From Candidatus Anaerotignum merdipullorum (GTDB lineage: Bacteria; Bacillota; Clostridia; Lachnospirales; Anaerotignaceae), in the NCBI GenBank assembly GCA_019115165.1, contig DXEB01000071.1:1-55395 (forward strand): a stretch of 55,395 bases of DNA. Direction: 5' to 3'. Positions 42,737 to 51,623 of this stretch are shown here, piece after piece. The translations under genes were made by a program, and so were the position numbers. How positions within the stretch are numbered: the first letter of the stretch is position 1; every line of letters starts with the position of its first letter. The notes beneath the pieces are model-generated. The model made no database searches, was not told where the DNA came from, and saw nothing but the letters and a program-made list of their open reading frames with translations.

Positions 42737-44155
42737 TCAAACTTCCATATCTTTTGCACAGACACGTATCTCTCCCGTTTTTCCATACGCACATTGCACA
42801 TTCACACCTGTCTGCTGCAACATCTGTACCTCTTGAAGAAATTCTGAAGAAATGCGCTCGCCCGGCACAATCAGCGGAATACCCGGCGGATATGCCCACA
42901 TGTAATCTGCTGCAATCCTGTCCCTGCTTGCTGCAAGTGTTATCCTCTCCCAAGGACATTGCAATGCCGCAGCGCTATCCAACACCGTTTCTGGCAAACG
43001 AAACAACGCCGTATGCCGTATCATTGTCCCGCTTTTTGCTTGTGCATCCAGCTCTTGCATTGCTTCTGCCAAACGCCGCATCCCTTCGTCCGTATCTAAA
43101 ATGCTGGTCATTGCCAATGCATAAGCCGGCTGTGCCATTTCCAATTCCAAATCATATTTCTCTCGAAGCGTTTGCAAAAGAGTAACTCCGCTTTGGTTGG
43201 TATTGCCACTAAAGAGCAACACTTTCCCTCTGTCAAAATCAAATACCTGTTCACCTTTTTTCGGCAGATAGTGCGAAAAACGCTGCATACTGCTCAACTT
43301 TTCTTCCAACCAATCCAGTCGTCGTTCATACGCATCAAACAACATCTTACCCTGCCGCTGCAACAAAGAAACACAAGCATCTATTTCCGCCAGAAAGACA
43401 TAAGACGGACTGCTGGATTGAAAAACCGATAACTGCCGCCGCATTTCATCCCGATCTACACGATCGGAACAAATATGTAGTATCGCCGTCTGCGTCGGAC
43501 TGGGCAACGTCTTATGCAAACTCTGTATCACCAAATCTGCCCCCAAATGTATCGCTGTATCTGGAAATCCATCCGAAAAACCCAAATGTGCGCCATGCGC
43601 CTCATCCACCAGCAGCAAACAGCCTGCCGCATGTACTATCTGAGCAATCTGTCTAATATCACTGACTACCCCTTCATAGGTCGGGCTTGTCAGGATGACT
43701 AGCCTGCATTCTGGAAAAGATTCCAACGCCTGCCGCACTGTCTGTGGAGAAAGGCTTCCCAAAATAGGAATATCTTGCAACAGCGGCGGCAAACAATAGC
43801 GCGCATGCAGCCCACAAAGTTCTATCCCATGATACACTGCCCGATGGCATCCTCTTGACAACAAAACGCCATCTCCAAACTGCGTAACAGCACGAATCGC
43901 TGCCAACAGTCCGCCGCTGCTGCCATTGATCAGAAAAAAACTCTCTTTGCTGCCCCACAGGGCGGATGCTTTCTCCATCGCATCTTTCAAGATTCCTTCT
44001 GCATGATGCAAATTGTCAAACTCTGCAATTTCCGTAATATCTATTTCATAGGGAAACAGATTAGAACAAAAATCCCGGTTTCGCTTGTGACCCGGCATAT
44101 GAAATGGATATGCCTTTCCTTTTCCATAGTTCAAAAGTTTTTCCCGCAGATTCAT
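42737..44155 (-). CDS. Orn/Lys/Arg decarboxylase-fold PLP enzyme
   Basis: 472 residues of the major-domain family. Typical strings are AYPFHMPGHKRNRDF, DITEIAEFDNLHHAEGIL, FLINGSSGGLLAAI, LVDEAHGAHLGF with the PLP Asp, and the Schiff-base Lys in VIQSLHKTLPSPTQTA, plus YPPGIPLIVPGERI near the end. It resembles the short Bacillus YaaO/SpeA type that decarboxylates arginine or lysine; the substrate cannot be told from sequence. The ATG at 44155 follows GGAG; the longer frame before it is not conserved. Last gene of the HAD-PanE-TPR run. Confidence 0.9.
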   Translation of the reverse strand: MNLREKLLNYGKGKAYPFHMPGHKRNRDFCSNLFPYEIDITEIAEFDNLHHAEGILKDAMEKASALWGSKESFFLINGSSGGLLAAIRAVTQFGDGVLLSRGCHRAVYHGIELCGLHARYCLPPLLQDIPILGSLSPQTVRQALESFPECRLVILTSPTYEGVVSDIRQIAQIVHAAGCLLLVDEAHGAHLGFSDGFPDTAIHLGADLVIQSLHKTLPSPTQTAILHICSDRVDRDEMRRQLSVFQSSSPSYVFLAEIDACVSLLQRQGKMLFDAYERRLDWLEEKLSSMQRFSHYLPKKGEQVFDFDRGKVLLFSGNTNQSGVTLLQTLREKYDLELEMAQPAYALAMTSILDTDEGMRRLAEAMQELDAQAKSGTMIRHTALFRLPETVLDSAAALQCPWERITLAASRDRIAADYMWAYPPGIPLIVPGERISSEFLQEVQMLQQTGVNVQCAYGKTGEIRVCAKDMEV

Positions 44156-44202
44156 TTTTTCTCCTTCTTTCTGCATCATGCCTGCAACCGTTCCATCCAC
44201 AC

Positions 44203-45186
44203 TTAAGAACCATATACAGCGCTTTCTGCCAGCGGCAGATGTGGATATGCATACCGCATCGTTACCGTATAATCTCTCTCCCACACTACTTGGCATAAGA
44301 TCAACTGATCCGCATCTAATGCTTCCTGTTGGGCTACATTCTGCCGTTCCTCTTGATCTCTCAGATCCAGCGTATCCAGTACACCACGAATCCACGCCGG
44401 AGATAGCTTAGAGACCGCTGCTTCATTCATGCGGAACATGCCTTCCAGACAAACATCTCCATGACAAAACGTAAACGTACAATACGGCTGATCGGCTTCC
44501 CAATTTTCTGCCTGCAGCATTTGCTTGATTTTTTCCAGTTTTTCTTCATCGCAGACAATACCGGAGATTGCAGACAATTTATTCTGCTCCACCTGCTCTC
44601 CCAATGCACCAGACAACAATTGCCGATCGTCTTCTTCTGCAATATAATGCATTTCCATCTCTTCCAACGTACAGCCGCGCTTTAACTCTTCTTCCTGCCG
44701 CAGGAATTCATAGTCCCCCGGAACCAAAGCAAGTCCTCTGCTGTTTGCTTCCAACGCGCCATGCTGATCGCCAAAATGACTGCGCAGTCTCGCCAGATTC
44801 AACCAACCCCAAGGATATTCTGGTTCTTCCTGCACCCCTTTTTCTGCATAAGCGAGTGCTTCTTTCAACTTTCCACAGTACAATAGCGCACAGGAATATC
44901 GATAGTAATATACCCCACAACCTGCCGCCAGATCCTCTACATCCCTGAGCCACATCATACTCATATAGTAATGCTCATAATCATCAATATTTCCGCAGGC
45001 ATAAGCAATCCAAAGGGCAATTTCCAAATCATGTTCTGCTCGTTCTCTCGTAAAGCGACCCTCTTCGATACCTGTTTCCATCCAATCGAAGATATACTCT
45101 AACATCTGGTAAAAATATCCGGATGTTCCCTCGCAAAAACTCTCCATTTTTGCAATTTCTGTTTCTGTCAACAAGCTTTTTTGCAT
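44203..45186 (-). CDS. TPR-repeat cytoplasmic protein, unknown function
   Basis: 327 residues. The first 170 contain TPR-like helices (YRYSCALLYCGKLKEALAYA, GWLNLARLRSHFGDQHGALE). The C-terminal half has a DUF2185/DUF2314-like look, with repeated Tyr/Trp and acidic residues (CTFTFCHGDVCLEGMFRMNE). No signal or membrane segment. The ATG at 45186 follows GGGAG; an earlier ATG at 45234 would overlap the previous gene by 14 bases. No specific function can be given. Confidence 0.65.
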   Translation of the reverse strand: MQKSLLTETEIAKMESFCEGTSGYFYQMLEYIFDWMETGIEEGRFTRERAEHDLEIALWIAYACGNIDDYEHYYMSMMWLRDVEDLAAGCGVYYYRYSCALLYCGKLKEALAYAEKGVQEEPEYPWGWLNLARLRSHFGDQHGALEANSRGLALVPGDYEFLRQEEELKRGCTLEEMEMHYIAEEDDRQLLSGALGEQVEQNKLSAISGIVCDEEKLEKIKQMLQAENWEADQPYCTFTFCHGDVCLEGMFRMNEAAVSKLSPAWIRGVLDTLDLRDQEERQNVAQQEALDADQLILCQVVWERDYTVTMRYAYPHLPLAESAVYGS

Positions 45187-45220
45187 CTCCGTCTCCCACA
45201 CTTTCGGTTTCAGTTTGTTT

Positions 45221-46144
45221 TTATTTATCTGCATACTGATTGCAATGCTGTTTCTGCAGATATAACATTTCCGTTGCCCGCAGCAACCAATACAATGTTT
45301 GATTCACCGGCGTCTGCACACCATAGCGTGCGGCAATTTCCATCAACGTTCCAGAGAATACCTCTACTTCTGTTTTCCGTTCCGCCTCCACATCCTGCAA
45401 CATAGAAGACTTACCATATTCTCCCCATGTTGGAATCCGTTCCACCGTATGCACAGCATCCTCTTGATACAACCGCACGCCAGCCGCCTGTGCAACCGCT
45501 ACCACTTCTTCCATCGCCGCCAAAATCAACGCTTTTGCCTCCGGTGTACGAGAAATCTCTCCATAGGTAGCCCGCAGTATTGCAGACACCTGATTTGATC
45601 CGATATTTACCATCCATTTCTTCCATTGTTTTCTGCGCATATCTTCACAAATCCTGCCGGAAATCCCAAAAGATTCCAACAATGCCGCTGTTTCTGCCAG
45701 CACAAACGGCTCTGCATCTCCGATCTCTACTACATAAGATCCTGTACACGTGATCCGATTTCCCCTTTTTTGCGCATCTACATAAACGGCAGCCGTTACT
45801 ACTGGATTTTGTGGAAATCTTTCTCGCAGTATTTCTGCTGCTGAAATCCCATTCATCAATGGCACTAAAACTGTCTGTGCTCCAATCATCTCTTTTATTT
45901 GAATAATTGCTTCTTCCAGCTGTGGGTTTTTCACTGCTATCAATAAATAATCCGGCGCTGTTGTCTGCTGCCAAATCTGCGGAAAATACTGACGGTCATT
46001 GAAAAAAATACCGTCCCGCTTCATCCGTTCCTTTCGTTCTCCTGAAACCATAACAAAAATATGCTCTGTGTTCTCCGGTTTTCGGCACAGCAGCGCACCG
46101 CCTACCGCGCCGACTCCCAGCAACACAACCTGCTTCTCGTTCAT
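45221..46144 (-). CDS. Ketopantoate reductase-family oxidoreductase
   Basis: 307 residues of the PanE/ApbA family. The nucleotide-binding motif VVLLGVGAVGGALL is at the N-terminus. YLLIAVKNPQLEEA and LVPLMNGISAAEILRERF mark the first domain, and RKQWKKWMVNIGSNQ carries the catalytic-type Lys of the second. It could reduce 2-dehydropantoate in pantothenate synthesis, but no panB, panC or panD is nearby and family members also act on other 2-oxoacids. The ATG at 46144 is preferred: AGGAGG sits seven bases upstream, whereas the GTG at 46150 is too close. Confidence 0.82.
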   Translation of the reverse strand: MNEKQVVLLGVGAVGGALLCRKPENTEHIFVMVSGERKERMKRDGIFFNDRQYFPQIWQQTTAPDYLLIAVKNPQLEEAIIQIKEMIGAQTVLVPLMNGISAAEILRERFPQNPVVTAAVYVDAQKRGNRITCTGSYVVEIGDAEPFVLAETAALLESFGISGRICEDMRRKQWKKWMVNIGSNQVSAILRATYGEISRTPEAKALILAAMEEVVAVAQAAGVRLYQEDAVHTVERIPTWGEYGKSSMLQDVEAERKTEVEVFSGTLMEIAARYGVQTPVNQTLYWLLRATEMLYLQKQHCNQYADK

Positions 46145-46146
46145 AT

Positions 46147-46809
46147 TCACTCCTCCTTATTCCTTATAAATGTCCGCACAGAAATCTTGCCAAAATCATC
46201 TGTCTGCAGATCCGCTTCCGACAAATCCTGCCGACCGCTGCCTGGGTTTCGGTATCCCAATACCCACATACCAGCTGCCTTTGCCGCACGAATACCATGG
46301 ACAGAATCTTCTACCACAAAGCAACTGGACGGTGACATCCGAAGCTTATTTGCCGCTTCCAAAAACACGTCTGGCGCAGGCTTGCTTCTGGAAACTTCTT
46401 CTCCACTGACAACGACACAAAAATAAGAACGCAATCCAGTCGTTTCCAGTATCCATTCTATCATTGGGCGATCGGTCGACGATGCCAGCGCCAAAGGATA
46501 TCCCAGTCCACAAATTTCCTCCAATAGCGCCTGTACGCCAGCAATCGGCTGTATTCCACTTTCCAGAAACAATTGTCGAATTACTCCATCTCGATAGTTC
46601 ACCATCTCTTCCACGTTCGCCGCAATATCAAATTGCTCCCGATATATGGTAAAGCGCTCCGCATTTGCCGTTCCTGCAAACGCTTCTACTTCCTTCTGTG
46701 TCGCATTCACACCAAACTGTGCCAGCGTCCGCCGATCTGCCTGATAATGCAGCTGCTGACTGTCAATCAAAACTCCATCCATGTCAAAAATCCAAGCATA
46801 TTTCATCAC
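46147..46809 (-). CDS. HAD-superfamily phosphatase, beta-phosphoglucomutase-like
   Basis: 220 residues. HAD motif I is WIFDMDGVLIDSQ, motif II LALASST, the Lys of motif III SRSKPAPDVFLEAA, and motif IV VVEDSVHGIRAAKAAGM. A cap domain (about residues 18-85) places it in the beta-phosphoglucomutase/phosphatase group. The substrate is unknown. It ends two bases before the PanE-like gene, forming an operon. Confidence 0.88.
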   Translation of the reverse strand: MMKYAWIFDMDGVLIDSQQLHYQADRRTLAQFGVNATQKEVEAFAGTANAERFTIYREQFDIAANVEEMVNYRDGVIRQLFLESGIQPIAGVQALLEEICGLGYPLALASSTDRPMIEWILETTGLRSYFCVVVSGEEVSRSKPAPDVFLEAANKLRMSPSSCFVVEDSVHGIRAAKAAGMWVLGYRNPGSGRQDLSEADLQTDDFGKISVRTFIRNKEE

Positions 46810-47138
46810 GCTCTCTCCTCTTCTTGCCTTCGATTATAAGCGATCATCAGTGGTTTGAAAAGTCTCCCTACTCAATCAAAGACAATCCTTTGCCTTCACA
46901 CTGCAAATAAAACCAATCCACGCAGATATGTATTTGAAAATTCGTTTTATCCTTTTTTCTAACAGCATCCCCCATTCTATTCTGTCTCTTCCTCTGTTTC
47001 CTTTTCTCGAAAAAAGATAAAATTCCTTTCCAAGGCAGCACGTATTTTTCTTCAATCCAAAAGAAAAAGTTTTCTCATGCGCTAAATGCGTAATCGCACA
47101 TTCTGTTACCGCTTCATCCCATTCCTCTGGCTGTTTTC
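46810..47138. other. Intergenic stretch, nothing recognised
   Basis: 329 bases between the LysR gene and the HAD gene. No gene, hairpin of note or RNA seen. Confidence 0.4.
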
Positions 47139-48029
47139 CTAAAATTCTTTACAAAACATTCCTTCCAACAATTCTGTAAATTCCAAAACATCTTCATTAT
47201 TCTGCCCTTTCTCCCAAAAAACACAGTAATTGCGCAAAAGCGGATGCGCTCCACGAAAAATCGGAATACGGCAAATCAATCTGCTTTCTGGTAATGTTCC
47301 CAGAGTTTCTATCGGCAGAAACCCACGGTTACTTGCCACCATCATACGCGCTTCCTCCAAATTTTCCGCAAACAAAAAGGTCTCTCCAAAGCCCAGAGTA
47401 TTTTGATAATATTCCTGCTCCGTACTCTGCTGTTCTTTCGGCGAAATCAAAATACAGGGGAACTGACGCAGTGCCTCCAGCTGCACAGTATCTTGTCCAC
47501 TCCAAGGATGATGTACGGACAATTCTGCACAACAAACACACTGCTTCAAAGAAATATTGACATATTCTTCGGAAAACGCACGACGTTGGTCACTGAGAAT
47601 CCAATCCACTCGATGAAACCGCAGCAAATCATATAATTCTTCATGGGTACCATTGACAATATGTATGGCGACCTCTGGATGTTTTCTGGAAAACTCGGCT
47701 ACCGCCTGATATAGCTCCTGCCCGCTATATCCTCTTAGATAACCAATCCGTAAATGACGCTGTTGTTCTCGTCCTACTCTGGCAGTCTCTCGGCAAATCT
47801 CTTCTGCTTCATATAACAGTGCTTTTCCATGTCTGTAAAAATATTCTCCTGCCGGCGTTAAAGAAAATTTTCGATTCTCTCGCCTGATCAAACGCACGCC
47901 CAGATCCCGTTCCAGCGCTTTGATTTGCTGTGATATGGCGGACTGAGAAATATAACACCGTGCCGCCGCCTCTGTAAAGCTGTTACAATCCACAATGGCA
48001 ACGAAATATCTAATTTGTCTTAATAACAA
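47139..48029 (-). CDS. LysR-family transcriptional regulator
   Basis: 296 residues. The N-terminal winged helix reads LLRQIRYFVAIVDCNSFTEA and CYISQSAISQQIKALERDLG; the periplasmic-binding-like effector domain follows (LRIGYLRGYSGQELYQAV). Full length. LysR proteins usually control a neighbouring gene; here the downstream HAD-PanE-TPR-decarboxylase run is the nearest candidate, 330 bases away on the same strand. Confidence 0.93.
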   Translation of the reverse strand: MLLRQIRYFVAIVDCNSFTEAAARCYISQSAISQQIKALERDLGVRLIRRENRKFSLTPAGEYFYRHGKALLYEAEEICRETARVGREQQRHLRIGYLRGYSGQELYQAVAEFSRKHPEVAIHIVNGTHEELYDLLRFHRVDWILSDQRRAFSEEYVNISLKQCVCCAELSVHHPWSGQDTVQLEALRQFPCILISPKEQQSTEQEYYQNTLGFGETFLFAENLEEARMMVASNRGFLPIETLGTLPESRLICRIPIFRGAHPLLRNYCVFWEKGQNNEDVLEFTELLEGMFCKEF

Positions 48030-48381
48030 AATATCTCCTCCTCCATCCTTTTTTCTTTTTCATTCATTGATCCGTATCTTATATGCTCCGTTCGAGATGT
48101 ACTGATCTGTTATCTATTCTGTATCTTTTCAGATTTTCGTGTTCTTCTTCCATTTCATAAATGCAAAAACAACTCTCCCCTCTTTTCTAATACCCACGGA
48201 TCATGGCAAGCAAAACAAATCCGCCTCTCCCCAAAATAATCCTGATCGTTTTTCCTTTCTAAAGCTCCAACCTGACTGCACGCTGCAACACGGGCGATAC
48301 CAAATCCAGCTTTGCAATTCCCGTCTATCGCTTATCTCCCATTCATCTTCGGCTTAACCATGATTTTGCAATTGTTTCTGC
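48030..48381. other. Intergenic stretch, nothing recognised
   Basis: 352 bases upstream of the LysR gene and downstream of the membrane-protein gene. No supported feature. Confidence 0.4.
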
Positions 48382-48813
48382 CTACTCATGCTTTTCATAG
48401 TACAGCTTTACAAAGATCTCGATCACCAGAAAGAGCCCTAGCAGAAATCCAGGTATCACAAAAAGAGAAAACCAAACCATATGCGCTGTCATTTTGAAAC
48501 CAATCATCCCAAAAACCATACACACAAACAAAATCCCATATGCAATGTTCAGCACCCGAGACTGGCTTTTATATTTGATCCAGCAGTTCCTTTCATCTTG
48601 TTCTTCCAAAATATCCTCTTTGGTTGCCTTCTTTGAAAACGCTCTCCAGAATGCAGTCACCCCCATCAGCAGCAGAAATACAGATAACACACTGTCTCTG
48701 ATTTGAACGAGGGTGTTCGGATTCGGTGAACCAAAATCATGGATGATGCTCCAAAGCGCTAACACCATCCAAAAAATACCCAAAAGAAGCCCTTTTTTGT
48801 TATAAATTTTCAT
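48382..48813 (-). CDS. Four-helix membrane protein paired with an XRE regulator
   Basis: 143 residues with hydrophobic segments near 8-24, 40-56, 88-105 and 111-130. The central string EEQDERNCWIKYKSQSRVLN resembles the DERxxxIxxKS motif of DUF2178-type proteins, which commonly sit next to a small XRE regulator. It overlaps the regulator gene by 14 bases. Function unknown; the pair may act as membrane sensor and repressor. Confidence 0.75.
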   Translation of the reverse strand: MKIYNKKGLLLGIFWMVLALWSIIHDFGSPNPNTLVQIRDSVLSVFLLLMGVTAFWRAFSKKATKEDILEEQDERNCWIKYKSQSRVLNIAYGILFVCMVFGMIGFKMTAHMVWFSLFVIPGFLLGLFLVIEIFVKLYYEKHE

Positions 48814-49030
48814 ACTGCTTATCCTCCCATTCTTTATTCTCTTTTAAACAACACAACTCCTCAACCGTTACACCGAATACCTGTGCCATTCTATATGCCA
48901 GCATCAGAGATGGACGATATTGCTCTTTCTCAATGGAAATAATCGTTCTGGAAGAAACATGTACCAAATCCGCCAATTGCTGCTGTGTCATTTCCGCTGC
49001 TGTGCGAAATTCTTTTACTTTTGTTTTCAT
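48800..49030 (-). CDS. XRE-family transcriptional regulator, small
   Basis: 76 residues, essentially one helix-turn-helix domain: VKEFRTAAEMTQQQLADLVH, VSSRTIISIEKEQYRPSL and FGVTVEELCCLKEN. The ATG at 49030 follows GGGAGGG; the longer frame upstream runs through the operator. It is transcribed with the membrane-protein gene. A perfect 16-bp palindrome covers its own start site (49065-49080), which suggests self-repression. Confidence 0.9.
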   Translation of the reverse strand: MKTKVKEFRTAAEMTQQQLADLVHVSSRTIISIEKEQYRPSLMLAYRMAQVFGVTVEELCCLKENKEWEDKQYENL

Positions 49031-49064
49031 GCACTCCCTCCCTTCTATATGAAGCACACTTCTC

Positions 49065-49107
49065 ATGAAGTTAACTTCATATTATCATTCAGTTATCATT
49101 CTGTCAA
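49065..49107 (-). promoter_or_regulatory. Promoter and palindromic operator of the XRE gene
   Basis: On the minus strand TTGACA (49102-49107) and TAATAT (49079-49084) are exactly 17 bases apart. A perfect 16-bp palindrome, ATGAAGTTAACTTCAT (49065-49080), overlaps the -10 edge and the start site. Confidence 0.8.
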
Positions 49108-49336
49108 TGTGTACTGGAAAGAAATGTTACCTGCGCTGCAAGACTTCTCTATGCTGTCTCTTTCCCATGTGCGCAATTTTCTGTTTCTCCTGCATATCTT
49201 TCTCATTTCTCCATTTGTGCACCTTGTTCGATATGATATCCATTTTTCAAAGGATCCGCTTGAAAAAATTGACATCCTTCCCACAAACGTATATCTTCGC
49301 TAACATCGCTGCATACTATACTGCGAGGTGAAAAAC

Positions 49337-49519
49337 ATGCGATATGAAAATCTTTCCGAATTGATTCGCGGTAGCAGCAGCAGTCGTCAGTATTTTTTAT
49401 CCTTATCCACAGGAACGCAATTGTCTTTGCATGCACAAAACGATCAGATTCATACAGCAGAGGACTTACGACGCTATGCCGCAGCCGCAAAATCCTATCA
49501 TCGGGTTTTCCCACGATAA
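49337..49519 (+). CDS. Small 60-residue conserved-looking protein
   Basis: 57 to 60 residues starting MRYENLSELIRGSSSSRQYF and containing GTQLSLHAQNDQIHTAEDLR. The ATG at 49337 has GAGG eight bases upstream; a GTG at 49328 is less likely. I recall similar short proteins in clostridia but cannot name a function. No membrane helix. It stands alone ahead of the thiamin operon. Confidence 0.6.
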   Translation: MRYENLSELIRGSSSSRQYFLSLSTGTQLSLHAQNDQIHTAEDLRRYAAAAKSYHRVFPR

Positions 49520-49633
49520 TCTCTTATTACCAAATTGAACTCCCCTGAACATACACTAGAATATTATCGGCATAGGATCGTTCTTATTATATTGTATCCA
49601 CCTGCCTTTGACTCTTTTTTGACAAAAATAGGA

Positions 49634-49662
49634 TTGACTTTTTCCAAAAACCACATTATACT
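49634..49662 (+). promoter_or_regulatory. Promoter of the thiazole operon
   Basis: TTGACT (49634-49639) and TATACT (49657-49662) with 17-base spacing, about 20 bases before the riboswitch. Confidence 0.75.
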
Positions 49663-49678
49663 GAAATCGTAAATACAG

Positions 49679-49766
49679 AACAGGGGAGCTGAGCATTCGG
49701 CTGAGAGGAAGCATATGGCTTCGACCCTTATACCTGATTTGGATAATGCCAACGTAGGGACCTATG
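49679..49766 (+). ncRNA. TPP (THI-box) riboswitch
   Basis: Carries the conserved blocks GGGGAGCTGAG, CTGAGAGGAAG, GACCCTTATACCTGAT and GGATAATGCCAACGTAGGGA in the right order. Binding of thiamin pyrophosphate should promote the terminator at 49779-49809 and shut the operon down. Confidence 0.96.
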
Positions 49767-49778
49767 CGAGAATACACA

Positions 49779-49809
49779 AGGGAGATGCTTTGGCGTCTCT
49801 CTTTTTTTA
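49779..49809 (+). terminator. Riboswitch-controlled terminator
   Basis: GGGAGATGC/GCGTCTCTC stem with a TTT loop-edge and a run of seven T. Thirteen bases after the aptamer. Confidence 0.85.
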
Positions 49810-49966
49810 TTCGCTGTCGCCAACACGACCAAACAGGATATTTACAAAAACTAACCAAATATTGGTAACCAAGTGAGTGAATAACAGTTCATGAAGGGGT
49901 GCACCACCGCGGGTGTATTCTTTTGTGAGCTTTTTTTTCGCTTGGAAACCAGAAAGGAGGCAACGT
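49810..49966 (+). other. Second leader segment before thiS
   Basis: 157 bases with ACCAAATATTGGT, a GC-rich GGGGTGCACCACCGCGGGTG block able to pair in several ways, and a T8 run at 49931-49938. Purpose unclear. The thiS ribosome site AAAGGAGG is at 49953-49960. Confidence 0.4.
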
Positions 49967-50164
49967 ATGATTACCATCAATGGGAAAGCATTTGTACCTG
50001 CGGCGCCCATGACCGTCGGTGCGTACCTGGATGCGCATGGATATCGCAGAGAGCGGATTGCTGTCGAAAAAAACGGGAGCATTTTGCCAAAATCCGTCTA
50101 TGACACCACAGTATTGCAGGATGGAGATCAGATCGAAATTGTCAGTTTTGTAGGAGGCGGCTAA
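49967..50164 (+). CDS. thiS: Thiamin sulfur carrier ThiS
   Basis: 65 residues, ubiquitin-like fold. Begins MITINGKAFVPAAPMTVGAY and ends with the Gly-Gly tail required for adenylation and thiocarboxylation (EIVSFVGGG). It delivers sulfur to ThiG. AAAGGAGG precedes the ATG at 49967. First gene after the TPP riboswitch. Confidence 0.95.
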   Translation: MITINGKAFVPAAPMTVGAYLDAHGYRRERIAVEKNGSILPKSVYDTTVLQDGDQIEIVSFVGGG

Positions 50165-50166
50165 CC

Positions 50167-50805
50167 ATGTCCATCATTTCTCAGGAAGCACTTTCTGCCG
50201 CCCTTTGTCAGCGGCATTCTCCAGAAGTACAGCAGCAGTTGTCCCGCGGGCGGGTCGCGATTGCCGGTCTGGGCGGTCTGGGCTCCCATGTAGCCATTTT
50301 TCTCGCCCGCATCGGCGTAGGACATTTGCATCTGATTGATTTTGACCGGGTAGAGCTGACCAACCTGAACCGTCAGCAATATTTTCTGGAGCACATCGGC
50401 ATGTATAAAACGGAAGCGCTGCGCGCGGAGATCCTGCGGATCCACCCGTATCTGCAAATCCGCACAGACTGTGTCCGTGTGACCGCAGAAAACGTACCTA
50501 CGCTTTTTGCCGAGGATGATATCATCTGCGAAGCTTTTGATGACCCACAGGCAAAAGCCATGCTCTTTCAAACAGTACGCGAATGCTTTCCAGAAAAAAA
50601 ACTGGTCTGCGCCTCCGGGCTGGCAGGCTATCGTAGCAGCAACCTCATCCATACCAAAAAAGTCGGTCAAAATACATATCTTTGCGGAGATGAAACCACA
50701 GAAGCCGGCTACGGCAACGGGCTGATGGCGCCCCGGGCAGCCCTCTGCGCAGCCCACGAAGCAAATATGATCACTCGTTTATTGTTAGGAGAAGAAGAAG
50801 TATAA
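50167..50805 (+). CDS. thiF: ThiS adenylyltransferase ThiF
   Basis: 212 residues of the ThiF/MoeB/E1 family. The nucleotide site is [20 protein letters not shown], then [16 protein letters not shown] and [16 protein letters not shown]. It activates the ThiS C-terminus with ATP. It is about 40 residues shorter than E. coli ThiF and belongs to the short anaerobe type; I see no CxxC zinc pairs. Two bases after thiS. Confidence 0.92.
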   Translation: MSIISQEALSAALCQRHSPEVQQQLSRGRVAIAGLGGLGSHVAIFLARIGVGHLHLIDFDRVELTNLNRQQYFLEHIGMYKTEALRAEILRIHPYLQIRTDCVRVTAENVPTLFAEDDIICEAFDDPQAKAMLFQTVRECFPEKKLVCASGLAGYRSSNLIHTKKVGQNTYLCGDETTEAGYGNGLMAPRAALCAAHEANMITRLLLGEEEV

Positions 50806-50831
50806 ACCAGGAAATCAGAAAGAAGGAATCT

Positions 50832-51611
50832 ATGATGCAACATGCAGAAGACAAATTGATCCTTGGCGGTCATACGTTTACTTCCCGTTTTATTTTAGGT
50901 TCTGGGAAATTTTCCCTAGAGCTGGTGCAGGCCTGCATCGAAAAGGCGGAAGCAGAAATCGTTACACTAGCGGTTCGCCGAGCCAATGAAGGCGGTCTTG
51001 CCAATATTCTGGACTACATTCCAGAGCATGTCACCTTATTACCCAATACCTCTGGCGCCCGGAACGCGGAAGAGGCTGTCCGTATTGCCCGCCTGTCCCG
51101 GGAATTGGGCTGCGGGGATTTTGTAAAAGTGGAAATCATGCGGGACAGCAAATATCTGCTGCCAGATAACCAGGAAACCATCAAAGCCACCGAACAGTTA
51201 GCAAAAGAAGGCTTTATTGTCATGCCCTATATGTACCCCGATTTGAACGCTGCCAGAGATTTGGTTCAGGCAGGCGCCGCCTGCGTCATGCCGTTGGCCG
51301 CTCCCATCGGTTCCAATAAAGGGCTTTGTACAAAAGAATTCATCCAAATTCTGATTGATGAAATTGATCTTCCTATCATCGTGGATGCAGGCATCGGTCG
51401 TCCCTCTCAGGCATGCGAAGCCATGGAAATGGGCGCTGCTGCCATTATGGCAAATACTGCCATTGCCACAGCTGGCAATGTCGCACTGATGGCAGAAGCA
51501 TTCAAACAGGCAATCCTTGCCGGTCGCAGCGCATATCTGTCCGGCTTGGGCAGAACCATTTCCAAAGGCGCCAGCGCATCCTCGCCGCTGACCGGATTTT
51601 TACAGGAATAA
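50832..51611 (+). CDS. thiG: Thiazole synthase ThiG
   Basis: 259 residues, TIM barrel. Typical strings: [26 protein letters not shown]-type [65 protein letters not shown] and [20 protein letters not shown]. It condenses deoxyxylulose phosphate, dehydroglycine and ThiS thiocarboxylate to the thiazole. The start may be either of two adjacent ATG codons. Confidence 0.97.
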   Translation: MMQHAEDKLILGGHTFTSRFILGSGKFSLELVQACIEKAEAEIVTLAVRRANEGGLANILDYIPEHVTLLPNTSGARNAEEAVRIARLSRELGCGDFVKVEIMRDSKYLLPDNQETIKATEQLAKEGFIVMPYMYPDLNAARDLVQAGAACVMPLAAPIGSNKGLCTKEFIQILIDEIDLPIIVDAGIGRPSQACEAMEMGAAAIMANTAIATAGNVALMAEAFKQAILAGRSAYLSGLGRTISKGASASSPLTGFLQE

Positions 51612-51623
51612 GGAGGGAGCAGC

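Noticed and set aside
49880-49940. T-box riboswitch before thiS
   Set aside because: The block resembles a T-box antiterminator, but the leader is too short for stem I, there is no UGG bulge, and a TPP riboswitch already controls the operon.
49807-50082. Minus-strand frames antisense to the thiS leader and thiS
   Set aside because: Shadows of the plus-strand operon and riboswitch, with no ribosome site.
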